Source: JABDGZ01 sp964483785 (GTDB lineage: Bacteria > Omnitrophota > Gorgyraeia > Zapsychrales > Fredricksoniimonadaceae). From it: DNA of 64,000 bases. Under the pieces are notes generated by a model that saw only the letters and a list, made by a program, of their open reading frames with translations, did not search any database and was not told the DNA's origin. Shown piece after piece: positions 49,238-56,590 of the stretch. The position numbers and the translations under genes were made by a program. The DNA is taken from NCBI GenBank assembly GCA_964483785.1, contig CAZACW010000004.1, forward strand, positions 15,932-79,931, in the 5' to 3' direction. Every line of letters begins with the position of its first letter. Position 1 is the first letter of the stretch.

Positions 49238-50202
49238 AGATCATCATCGAGATCACCGGCAAATGCAGGCTCTTATGCCCTTATTGCACAGGCCCGCGGA
49301 CCGCCGATGTTCCTTTGCGTGAGATCCAGGAAACCATGGATGAGGCCGGCCGTCTTGGGATCGGCGCCGTGCGCATCACCGGAGGGGAACCGCTGATCCA
49401 TCCGGACATCCAAAAAATTTTGGCCTATGCCAAATCCAAAAAATTCAAGGTCCTTTTAAATACCGCCGCTGAAAACATCAGCCCCTCCCTGATGAAGTCG
49501 ATCATCGCCAATGTCGATATAGCCCTCATCTCTGTGCAGGGGCATGATGAGGCATCCAACCTTGCCTACACCCGCACGCGGCATCCCTTTCTGGATAAAA
49601 TCAAGAACATATTCCTTTTAAAATCCTATCTGCCGACCCTGTGGCTCGCCACGGTCATCACGCCTCTCATGGCCGGGTCATTTAAAAAATTCATGCCGCT
49701 GGTCAAAACGATCAATCCAGCGGCATGGACCTTGCTGCGCCCGATCAGCGCCATGAATGACGATTTAAAACAAATGGATGCGGGTTTTTACCGCCGCCTG
49801 TCGCTTCAGATCCTCAAGGCCCGCCGAGAACAGGTCAATGTTTTTATTGCGAACCCCATCCCCTTATGCTTGACGGGGAACTTGAATATAGGCCGGGAAA
49901 TTTTTTTCGGCGCCAGTTTCGATGACGGCCATGTCCGCATCGTGCGCAGCGCACAAGGGTATTTCAAGCCGAGCTATTTTGTAGAACGGGATTTGGGCCG
50001 CAGCATCCAGGAAGCTTGGGACCATCCCTTCTTGAAAGAACTTGACCGCACTGATTATCTGCCCCAGGAATGCCAACGCTGCCCGGTCCATGAGATTTGC
50101 CGCGGCGGCTGCAGGGCCATGGCCGAGAAGGCGTTCCAAACTGCCCTGGCGCCGGATCCTTTGTTCGATTCAAAGCTGGCCCAAAAAGCCCTGTCAAAAT
50201 AA
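49159..50202 (+). CDS. SPASM/Twitch radical SAM protein J
   Basis: This 347-residue protein has C36-x3-C40-x2-C43 (CRLLCPYC), RITGGEPLIHPDIQ and the C-terminal CQRCPVHEICRGGCR, which matches the SPASM signature of PqqE-like peptide-modifying enzymes. The start could also be the ATG at 49213 (MERPPLPLE), which would cut the overlap with the peptidase gene to 25 nt. A peptide substrate is plausible, but none is visible next to it. It ends tail to tail with the microprotein gene at 50194 (9-nt overlap). Confidence 0.82.
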   Translation: MLVKLYPFLDNIDALDCPMERPPLPLEIIIEITGKCRLLCPYCTGPRTADVPLREIQETMDEAGRLGIGAVRITGGEPLIHPDIQKILAYAKSKKFKVLLNTAAENISPSLMKSIIANVDIALISVQGHDEASNLAYTRTRHPFLDKIKNIFLLKSYLPTLWLATVITPLMAGSFKKFMPLVKTINPAAWTLLRPISAMNDDLKQMDAGFYRRLSLQILKARREQVNVFIANPIPLCLTGNLNIGREIFFGASFDDGHVRIVRSAQGYFKPSYFVERDLGRSIQEAWDHPFLKELDRTDYLPQECQRCPVHEICRGGCRAMAEKAFQTALAPDPLFDSKLAQKALSK

Positions 50203-50352
50203 AGCGTAAATGAACGGCGCGCTGGCTGAGCCCTGGGTCAAAACAATGATCAGCCCCATCAAGACCATGATCAAAACGATGGGCAGCAGCCATAACCGCT
50301 TTCTGACTGTTAAAAACTGCCAAAATTCTTTTAAAACACTTAATTTGGACAT
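50194..50352 (-). CDS. DUF5989-family microprotein
   Basis: This 52-residue protein starts MSKLSVLKEFWQFLTVRKRL, has one strong membrane helix (about residues 22-40, LPIVLIMVLMGLIIVL) and ends in SASAPFIYALF. DUF5989 proteins are typical companions of carbamoyltransferase and SxtJ-like genes; that family context is from memory. It follows the SxtJ-like gene after 9 nt and is the last gene of the hxs-carbamoyl operon. Confidence 0.72.
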   Translation of the reverse strand: MSKLSVLKEFWQFLTVRKRLWLLPIVLIMVLMGLIIVLTQGSASAPFIYALF

Positions 50353-50361
50353 TGATGGACC

Positions 50362-50631
50362 CTAAAATTGGTTTAAATACCGCTGCTTAACGTCGGACGA
50401 TGCCTCAACCGGGCTCCAGTAAGAAGGCCTTCGATCATCCCAGGTTCTTTCCATAAAATCCTTGCCCCTAAGGCGAAGCAGGAGGGCTATGGGTGTCAAC
50501 ACCATCAAATATAGGATGGTCAGCAATACAAAACTGATTACCGCCTGCACCCATCCTGCCGCCTTGATTGCGGCATCCAAAATATATTTTAAGTCGCCCG
50601 AAAAATTTTCCTGAAATGGCCTTTTCATCAA
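50362..50631 (-). CDS. SxtJ-like small membrane protein
   Basis: This 89-residue protein has a hydrophobic segment (about residues 34-55) followed by the signature MVLTPIALLLRLRGKDFMER and SYWSPVEAS...YLNQF, which resembles the conserved C-terminus of SxtJ-family proteins. SxtJ lies beside carbamoyltransferases in several clusters, although its own function is unknown. It shares an ATGA overlap with the carbamoyltransferase (50628-50631). Confidence 0.7.
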   Translation of the reverse strand: MMKRPFQENFSGDLKYILDAAIKAAGWVQAVISFVLLTILYLMVLTPIALLLRLRGKDFMERTWDDRRPSYWSPVEASSDVKQRYLNQF

Positions 50632-52382
50632 TCCAGCTCCACGGCGATTAACTCACGGTTATAGCTCCCCTGGCCGGGCTGCTTTTGGCGGTCAAAAAGA
50701 CACTGCCCCACCAAAAGATAATCCATTTCCGTGCTCATAAAACAGCGGTAACTGTCCAGGCTTGAGCAGACCACGGGTTCTCCCCTGACGTTAAATGAGG
50801 TGTTGATCAAAACAGCACAGCCTGTCAGTTGCTCAAAAGCTTTCAGGATGCTGTAAAAAAACGGATGATCATGCTCATCCACGGTCTGGACCCTGGCGGA
50901 ATGGTCCACATGGGTCACCGCCGGAATTTGCTCGCCCTTCACAGGGGCCGTCAAAAGCATGTAGGGACTCTCCTGTTGGAGGTCAAAATAATCCCGGCAG
51001 CGTTCCTTTAGCACCACCGGAGCAAACGGACGAAAAGGCTCCCGAAACTTGATCTTCAGGTTCAATTTCGCCGCCATCGCCTCATCGCGCGGGTCTGCGA
51101 TGATGCTGCGCGACCCTAAGGCGCGGGGGCCGAATTCCATCCTGCCGCGGCAAATGCCCACCACCTTCTGCTCATTAAGGAGGCCGGCTATTCTTTGCGG
51201 CAGCTTTTCTTCATCCACATGCTCATAGACCCAGCCGTTTTGATCGGCCATCGTTCGGATATCCTCTTGCCGGGGCCCCAACAAAGACCCCTGCTGAAGA
51301 TCGTGAACTCCGTCGGCAAAGCGGGGCCTCTCTAAAAAATGGTGCCAGGCCAGCATGGCGGCGCCCAGGGCGCCGCCGGCATCGCCGGAGGCCGGCTGGA
51401 TCCAAATCTTTTCAAAACCGGCCTCCTTTAAAATTTTAGCATTGGCCACGCAATTAAGGGCCGCGCCTCCGGCCAAGCAGAGATTTTTTGCTCCAGTCAG
51501 CGCCCTGGCATGCCCGGCCATTTTCAGCATCACCTCCTCGGCGATCTCCTGGATGGAGCGCGCCACATCCATGTGAAACTGTTCAATCTTTTCTTCGGGC
51601 CGTCGCGCCGGGTTTCCCAAAAGCCCTTCGAAAGCGCTGTTGATCATGGTGAGCCCGCAGGGGAATCCAAAATATGTCACGTTCAGGCGAAAGGACCCGT
51701 CCTCCTTGATATCGATCAAATGCCGCCGGATCAAATCCGCATAGACAGGACGGCCGTAGGGTGCCAGGCCCATCAATTTATATTCCCCGGAATTGACGCG
51801 AAAACCGACGTAATAGGTGAAGGCCGAATACAAAAGTCCCAGCGAATGCGGAAATTTCATCTCTTGAAGCAAGGTCATTTTATTCCCCCGGCCCTCACCG
51901 ATGCTGGCCGTTGTCCATTCTCCCACTCCGTCCAAGGTCAGGACCGCGGCCTCCTTAAAAGGAGACGGGAAAAACGCGGAGGCCGCGTGGGACTCATGGT
52001 GGAGAGGGAATAAAACCGGTTTGCGGACGCCCAAGGCGGAAAGGATTTCTTCTTTTAAAAAAATCCTTTCTTTAAGCCAAAGAGGCATGGCTTTGACAAA
52101 CGAGGACAACCCCAAGGGTGCAAAGGACAGGTAGGTCAGTAAAAGGCGTTCAAATTTTAAAAACGGCTTTTCATAAAACGCCACATAATCGATTTCGTCC
52201 GTGCCGATGCCCGCTTCTTTCAGGCAGTAGTCAATCGCCCTTCGGCAAAAAGCGGCATCATGTTTTTTGCGGGAAAACCGCTCCTCCTGGGCCGCGGCCA
52301 CAATAGCGCCGTCTTTAAGCAGACACGCGGCGCTGTCATGATAGTATGCGGAAATGCCTAATATATAAACAGGCTTAATCAT
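50628..52382 (-). CDS. NodU/CmcH-family carbamoyltransferase
   Basis: This 584-residue enzyme should carbamoylate a hydroxyl group of a sugar or other small molecule using carbamoyl phosphate and ATP. The N-terminal Kae1-like domain shows LGISAYYHDSAACLLKDG and HHESHAASAFFPSPF. The C-terminal YrdC-like half has EFGPRALGSRSIIADPR and LKIKFREPFRPFAP. The length is typical. It overlaps both neighbours by 4 nt, giving tight coupling between the glycosyltransferase and the SxtJ-like gene. Confidence 0.9.
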   Translation of the reverse strand: MIKPVYILGISAYYHDSAACLLKDGAIVAAAQEERFSRKKHDAAFCRRAIDYCLKEAGIGTDEIDYVAFYEKPFLKFERLLLTYLSFAPLGLSSFVKAMPLWLKERIFLKEEILSALGVRKPVLFPLHHESHAASAFFPSPFKEAAVLTLDGVGEWTTASIGEGRGNKMTLLQEMKFPHSLGLLYSAFTYYVGFRVNSGEYKLMGLAPYGRPVYADLIRRHLIDIKEDGSFRLNVTYFGFPCGLTMINSAFEGLLGNPARRPEEKIEQFHMDVARSIQEIAEEVMLKMAGHARALTGAKNLCLAGGAALNCVANAKILKEAGFEKIWIQPASGDAGGALGAAMLAWHHFLERPRFADGVHDLQQGSLLGPRQEDIRTMADQNGWVYEHVDEEKLPQRIAGLLNEQKVVGICRGRMEFGPRALGSRSIIADPRDEAMAAKLNLKIKFREPFRPFAPVVLKERCRDYFDLQQESPYMLLTAPVKGEQIPAVTHVDHSARVQTVDEHDHPFFYSILKAFEQLTGCAVLINTSFNVRGEPVVCSSLDSYRCFMSTEMDYLLVGQCLFDRQKQPGQGSYNRELIAVELD

Positions 52383-53605
52383 GGCTTGGCATGATTCAGC
52401 TGTTGGACCAACACCTTGTCGAAAAATTCCCTGCCGCCAAACTCTGCCTTAAGCAGGGGCCTGCCCTGGGGCGGACTGGCAGCGGCTTTTTGAACAGCTG
52501 ATTTTAAATGTGCGGCGGTCAATGCCTGGATGGGAATGATCTCGGCCCCGATCCTTTCTTTTAACAAGGCCGCGCGGGCAAGCTGCTCCTGGATTGATTT
52601 GTCCCCATAACCGGCAAAAGGGACCACGACGGATTTTTTATGATATTTCAGCAGCATCACCGAAGTGTGGTAGGAGGCCAGGGAAACGCAAACATCGCTT
52701 TGCGCGATCAAACCTTCATAGTCACGGACCGCTCTCATCAAAAGAAGATTATGGGTTTTCTTTTGGGCGGCCAGCTTAGTAAAATAACGCCATTCCTGTA
52801 AGGTGGTCGAGGGGCCTGCCACCCCCGTCCAAAAATACTCATTGCCCAAAAGCTCGCTGGCCCGGATCGCCTGCGCGATCACCTTAGGATAGACCGCCCC
52901 GCCCCCGCGCAGCACAGCCACCTTGCAGGCGCCCCGGGGAATGGATGGCCGGGCCACAGGGCCGCCTTCATCCTGACGGATGACATTCTGTTGAGGCAGC
53001 AGATAGCCTGCAAAGGTGATTTTGGAGGCATGCCGGTCAAAAAAATCCAGATAGGCCCGCCGGACAGAAAAAGGCAGCTGTCGGGCCATATATTCTTTTT
53101 CCGACGGCGGGGAAAAAATAATGATCCGTTGGTATAAACCCAGGATCTTCTCCCTCCATCCATGGCTGGCTCCGGTCAATAACGGATAGCCGGCCACGGC
53201 CCACAACAAGGCCCCTTGGCGAAACGCTTGAACAAGCGGCGGAATCAGGCTGTGGCGGCATTCTTCATTGCCCAAGGGAAAAAACTCTGTCACAAACAAG
53301 TCCGGCTTGATACGCCTCAATAGGTCCAGGTGCATGCCACAGTTCATGAGCGCATCCGCCGGCGCCTTCGCAAGGAGATGTCTAAAATGCCGGCGGTCAG
53401 CCATGGGCCCTGGACTCGCCTGCACCCGTCCCCATTCCTGAAGGCGGGCCTTGACCTGCCGTCTGCCCCTTTGGATAAAAAAAAGATCCCCGCCAGGGAA
53501 TCTTTTTTTAAAGACTTCGCTCATGGCCAAGACGCGGGACGTATGGCCTAAACTATCATAATGGGAAAATGAAATGACCGCCCTGGGGCACAGATTACTG
53601 GCCAT
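52379..53605 (-). CDS. GT-B glycosyltransferase of the COG4671/MurG-like type (copy 2)
   Basis: This 408-residue predicted glycosyltransferase shares SHYDSLGHTSRVLAMSEV, LFVTEFFPLGNEE and the C-terminal VLRGGGAVYPKVI...SLASYHTSVMLLKYHKKSVV with the gene at 32808. I start at the ATG at 53605 (MASNLCPRAVISFSH); this places an 11-nt overlap with the Cys-rich protein gene. It most likely glycosylates a product of this operon, and the acceptor could be the peptide or a lipid. Confidence 0.8.
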   Translation of the reverse strand: MASNLCPRAVISFSHYDSLGHTSRVLAMSEVFKKRFPGGDLFFIQRGRRQVKARLQEWGRVQASPGPMADRRHFRHLLAKAPADALMNCGMHLDLLRRIKPDLFVTEFFPLGNEECRHSLIPPLVQAFRQGALLWAVAGYPLLTGASHGWREKILGLYQRIIIFSPPSEKEYMARQLPFSVRRAYLDFFDRHASKITFAGYLLPQQNVIRQDEGGPVARPSIPRGACKVAVLRGGGAVYPKVIAQAIRASELLGNEYFWTGVAGPSTTLQEWRYFTKLAAQKKTHNLLLMRAVRDYEGLIAQSDVCVSLASYHTSVMLLKYHKKSVVVPFAGYGDKSIQEQLARAALLKERIGAEIIPIQALTAAHLKSAVQKAAASPPQGRPLLKAEFGGREFFDKVLVQQLNHAKP

Positions 53606-54335
53606 ATTGGGCCAGTGGACGGGGCGCTTTGGGGGCCTTGCAGGCATCGCGCATCTCGGCGTTGGCAATGCGCTGGCATTGTCCGTCCAGCCAGAACGTA
53701 AAATCCTTCTCTTCATCTGCGCGGGTCCTTTGGCTGGCTAATAGGCGGCAGCCGGACATGTCCATATACCAATTATCGTTCCAAGCGGGGCCGTAAGGGC
53801 CGACAAAATCCTTGATATATTTCTGGCAGGCACCGGCATTACCCGCAAAAGCATATGTAAAAGCTGTCCCTTCGACCCAGCCTGATTCACTGCAGTCGGT
53901 AAAAATCTTCATCATGTCTTTTCTGGTCCGCTCCCCGGGGGATTGGACCATATGGCACAACCCATTATTCCCGGCCTTGTGCTGAGCATCACTCATGGTC
54001 CCCCAAAAAGTCTTGAGGCATTCCATCGGCTGGCGGTCCCCTTGTGCGCTGCAGGCATTGGCAATACAGGACCAGGCCTTGACCCAGGCCTTTTCTTTCG
54101 CATCACTGTCGCAATTCCCCTGGCAGCCTCCCGCATTTCCCTTGGTCTTGTCAAAGGCGTCCAGATACAAATAATCTATGGGATTTCGATTCGGCTGATT
54201 TTGAGGAAGCAGGCTCATGGGCGGTGCGGCCGGGTCCTGATTGTTTTGCTGGGCCCATACGCTCTTGGCATCGGCCGTGGCCAAGGCCAGGCTTAAGACC
54301 AGCCATGAAATCTTTTTCAAATGACATCCGTTCAC
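53595..54335 (-). CDS. Exported cysteine-rich protein of the hxs-type operon
   Basis: This 246-residue protein has a signal peptide (LKKISWLVLSLALATADAK, cut near VWA-Q). The mature part contains 11 Cys residues, such as GGCQGNC and CSAQGDRQPMEC, plus many Trp, which fits an oxidised extracytoplasmic fold. I do not recognise a family. I choose the GTG at 54335, which has GAGG upstream; a TTG 15 nt further up is also in frame. It lies 22 nt after the putative precursor gene and overlaps the glycosyltransferase gene, so it may be a partner or receptor for the modified peptide. Confidence 0.66.
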   Translation of the reverse strand: MNGCHLKKISWLVLSLALATADAKSVWAQQNNQDPAAPPMSLLPQNQPNRNPIDYLYLDAFDKTKGNAGGCQGNCDSDAKEKAWVKAWSCIANACSAQGDRQPMECLKTFWGTMSDAQHKAGNNGLCHMVQSPGERTRKDMMKIFTDCSESGWVEGTAFTYAFAGNAGACQKYIKDFVGPYGPAWNDNWYMDMSGCRLLASQRTRADEEKDFTFWLDGQCQRIANAEMRDACKAPKAPRPLAQYGQ

Positions 54336-54357
54336 GGCAACCTCACGCAATCAAACT

Positions 54358-54633
54358 TCAATAAGAAGTGTGTGTGGCGACATTCGTATGGTTCACGCTC
54401 CCGCCCCCTAAGCCAAGGCAGGGCCCGCCGGCGCTGACGACATTGGTATGGGTTTGGGTGGAACCGTTGTCCGCGATTGACCCCACCACGCCCAGCGCCG
54501 CGACCGTTGACAGCCCGACCTTCAGAATCGTCTCCTTACTGACAAAGCCGTCCTCATCCTTCATCAACGCGCCCAGGCTCTTGGTCAGGGCCGGCTTCTT
54601 GGCGGCGGTCTTACCTTTGTTCTTCCTTTTCAT
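54358..54633 (-). CDS. Putative His-Xaa-Ser-type precursor peptide (HxsA-like)
   Basis: This 91-residue peptide has a strong AAGGAG Shine-Dalgarno and starts inside the end of the radical SAM gene (23-nt overlap). The N-terminus is Lys-rich (MKRKNKGKTAAKKPALTKSL), followed by ALMKDEDGFVSKETILKVGL and a hydrophobic Gly/Val/Ala stretch to about residue 52. The C-terminal 31 residues are Ser/Thr/Asn/Gly-rich and contain H62-T-N, H82-T-N and H88-T-S, ending HTNVATHTSY. This fits a leader/core RiPP layout, with the core carrying HTN/HTS triplets. HxsA proteins in the described system carry His-x-Ser clusters, and this one is shorter. Confidence 0.68.
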   Translation of the reverse strand: MKRKNKGKTAAKKPALTKSLGALMKDEDGFVSKETILKVGLSTVAALGVVGSIADNGSTQTHTNVVSAGGPCLGLGGGSVNHTNVATHTSY

Positions 54634-56053
54634 GAGGGACTCCTTGATTGGTAAAATCCTGACGGGTCCAGCGATGAAACACCTGCGCATAGGAGGGGTT
54701 CTCCAGCAAATAGGCAAACACGGTCCGAAACTGGTGCTTCAAAATCTGCAGGGACCGCGCGCCGCCCTGAGGGATCACATTGCCTTCCACGGCGTAATTG
54801 ACCACGGGATCATAGCCCATCCACGGGCTGTAAACACTGCGGTCATGCCACAGGTCCGAACAGCCCGCGCTTAAGACGTACAGCAAGGATTCGTGTGCAA
54901 GCATCTTGTCCAGATTTTCATCCATGATGTTCCCTAACCGGAAAATCGGGTCTCCCAGCATTCTGGCCTCATCGCTGGGGTAACAACCCCCATCGGGGGC
55001 GTAGGACATGACGCATCTCCCTGCGCCGCAGGGATTCATCATGTCCACATAGCCGGGGTCTTGCTTATACAGGGCCTTGACCAGAATGGTCCTGGCGATC
55101 CTTTCACTGAAAGGGGTCCCGGATAAATTCAATTTCATGATATAGGCCATGGCCCGGTCATAAAAATCATTGAATGCCTCTGCGGTGTAGCCGATGTCTT
55201 CCCAATGCCCGCAGGCATAGCCGATCCGGTTGACCGGCCTCAAGGCGATTTCGCCCTGGCCCAAACGCACAAATTCATCGATGATCCGCTCGGGATGCGC
55301 CAAAGAATGTTTGGTAATGGTGGGCAGCAAATTCACCTTGCGCCCGAACTGGCGTTCAAATTGCATGATTTTGGCCACGACCAGGCCATGGTTGCGGCCC
55401 CGGCCCGACGCATCGATCCTGTTTTGGTCATGGATATCGGCAGGACCGTCGAGCGATACGCACACCTGCACGTCATGGCCGGCCAGAAAACGCATCTTGG
55501 CCTCGTCCATGAGCATCATGTTCGTGACCAGCACAATATGCAGCTGCTTGCCCAAGGTATTGAATTTGCGGGCATGTTCCGTCAAAAAGGCGACCGCCGG
55601 CCAATTCAACAGCGGCTCCCCGCCTTGAAATTCCAGTGTGATATTTTGGTTGCGCACATCAAACAGATTGTGAAGGACGCGGGCAGCCACCTCTTGGGAC
55701 ATGTCTTCGGACGAAGCGCCCCCTTCGGCATGGCAATATTTGCAGCGCAGATTGCAGCGCTTGGTCACAACGGCAATATGCAGGCCGGTGTCTTTAAACA
55801 CATGCCCGTTCAAATTCCTGTAACCTTCCAGAACGCGCGGCAGATTGTTCTCATCCAGGATCAGCCCCCTCTCCCGCAGCCTCTCAAACAATTTTCCGCC
55901 TTGCAGGACCTGCAGGCTGTTAAGCTGCCTGAATTCCTGCACATTTAAAGCGTCCCAACAGCCCATCCTGTTGGTCACTAAATATTTGTCCTTGAAGCGC
56001 TCGGCATTGAAAGGAAGCAGGCAAGCTTCGGTGGCGGTATTCATCGGTCCCAT
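54611..56053 (-). CDS. hxsB: HxsB-like SPASM radical SAM maturase
   Basis: This 480-residue radical SAM enzyme has C100-x3-C104-x2-C107 (CNLRCKYC, then HAEGG), EFQGGEPLLNW (144-151), and the HxsB-like N-terminus LLPFNAERFKDKYLVTN. The C-terminal block NPCGAGRCVMSYAPDGGC followed by YPSDEARM matches the HxsB family in layout. Downstream, GCSDLWHDRSVYSPWMG retains one Cys where related enzymes have several. It likely cross-links or modifies His or nearby residues of the adjacent peptide. The gap to the HxsD-like gene is 4 nt. The start could instead be M4 at 56044. Confidence 0.74.
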   Translation of the reverse strand: MGPMNTATEACLLPFNAERFKDKYLVTNRMGCWDALNVQEFRQLNSLQVLQGGKLFERLRERGLILDENNLPRVLEGYRNLNGHVFKDTGLHIAVVTKRCNLRCKYCHAEGGASSEDMSQEVAARVLHNLFDVRNQNITLEFQGGEPLLNWPAVAFLTEHARKFNTLGKQLHIVLVTNMMLMDEAKMRFLAGHDVQVCVSLDGPADIHDQNRIDASGRGRNHGLVVAKIMQFERQFGRKVNLLPTITKHSLAHPERIIDEFVRLGQGEIALRPVNRIGYACGHWEDIGYTAEAFNDFYDRAMAYIMKLNLSGTPFSERIARTILVKALYKQDPGYVDMMNPCGAGRCVMSYAPDGGCYPSDEARMLGDPIFRLGNIMDENLDKMLAHESLLYVLSAGCSDLWHDRSVYSPWMGYDPVVNYAVEGNVIPQGGARSLQILKHQFRTVFAYLLENPSYAQVFHRWTRQDFTNQGVPHEKEEQR

Positions 56054-56057
56054 CGGG

Positions 56058-56480
56058 TCACTTTTGGGTCTTGACAGCTGTCTTGGGTTTTGCGGAAGCC
56101 TGCTTTTCTTCGGCTTCCAGTTCCTTGATCAAGTTCTCGATTTCTTTGTCCTCAGCCTCTTTGACAATGGACGGAGACGCCGAAAACAGGGCCCGCTGCA
56201 GCAGGACCTTCATGTTCTCCGCATTGACTTTAAGGCTGCTGAAATAATGCGCGTAATTGAGCAATTCATCCAGATACGCCAAGGCGAGCCCTTCCAGGTC
56301 AGCTTTTTCCTGTTTGGGCTTAAGCCAAACCGCAACCGTGTCTTTCTTGTCTTCTTCCAGTTTCAGGTGGGCGCGGTCCATGAACGCATAACCGGAGGAA
56401 TGCACGGCCGCAAGGGGATAAACTTTCAGATCAACCGGGACCTTGATCCAAGACCCGTCTTTTGCAAACTTCGTTTTCAT
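56058..56480 (-). CDS. hxsD: HxsD-like protein
   Basis: This 140-residue protein matches the small HxsD partner of His-Xaa-Ser systems in general layout. It has VPVDLKVYPLAAVHSSGYAF near residue 13, an acidic strand (RAHLKLEEDKKDTVAVWLKP), then AYLDELLNYAHYF and LLQRALFSASPS. The C-terminal 40 residues are Glu/Lys-rich and low complexity. HxsD is thought to assist the radical SAM enzyme or bind the precursor. It is the first gene of the operon, with a GAGG ribosome site and a promoter 41 nt upstream. Confidence 0.68.
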   Translation of the reverse strand: MKTKFAKDGSWIKVPVDLKVYPLAAVHSSGYAFMDRAHLKLEEDKKDTVAVWLKPKQEKADLEGLALAYLDELLNYAHYFSSLKVNAENMKVLLQRALFSASPSIVKEAEDKEIENLIKELEAEEKQASAKPKTAVKTQK

Positions 56481-56520
56481 AGGAACCTCGGATGTTGGTG
56501 GTTAAATGGGATCATCAACT

Positions 56521-56548
56521 ATTTAACACAGATCGAAAAAGTTTACAA
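56521..56548 (-). promoter_or_regulatory. Candidate promoter of the hxs-type operon
   Basis: On the minus strand, TTGTAA (56543-56548) and TTAAAT (56521-56526) are 16 nt apart. The leader of about 35 nt contains the GAGG site of the HxsD-like gene. Confidence 0.5.
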
Positions 56549-56590
56549 GTATTATTTGATGGCCATACAATCTTCAAATGAGCGGATGAT

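Noticed and set aside
49159..50202. Radical SAM protein J as the missing HxsC of the hxs-type operon
   Set aside because: It is on the opposite strand, ends tail to tail with the operon, and has a PqqE-like CQRC...C...C pattern. I could not recognise HxsC features.
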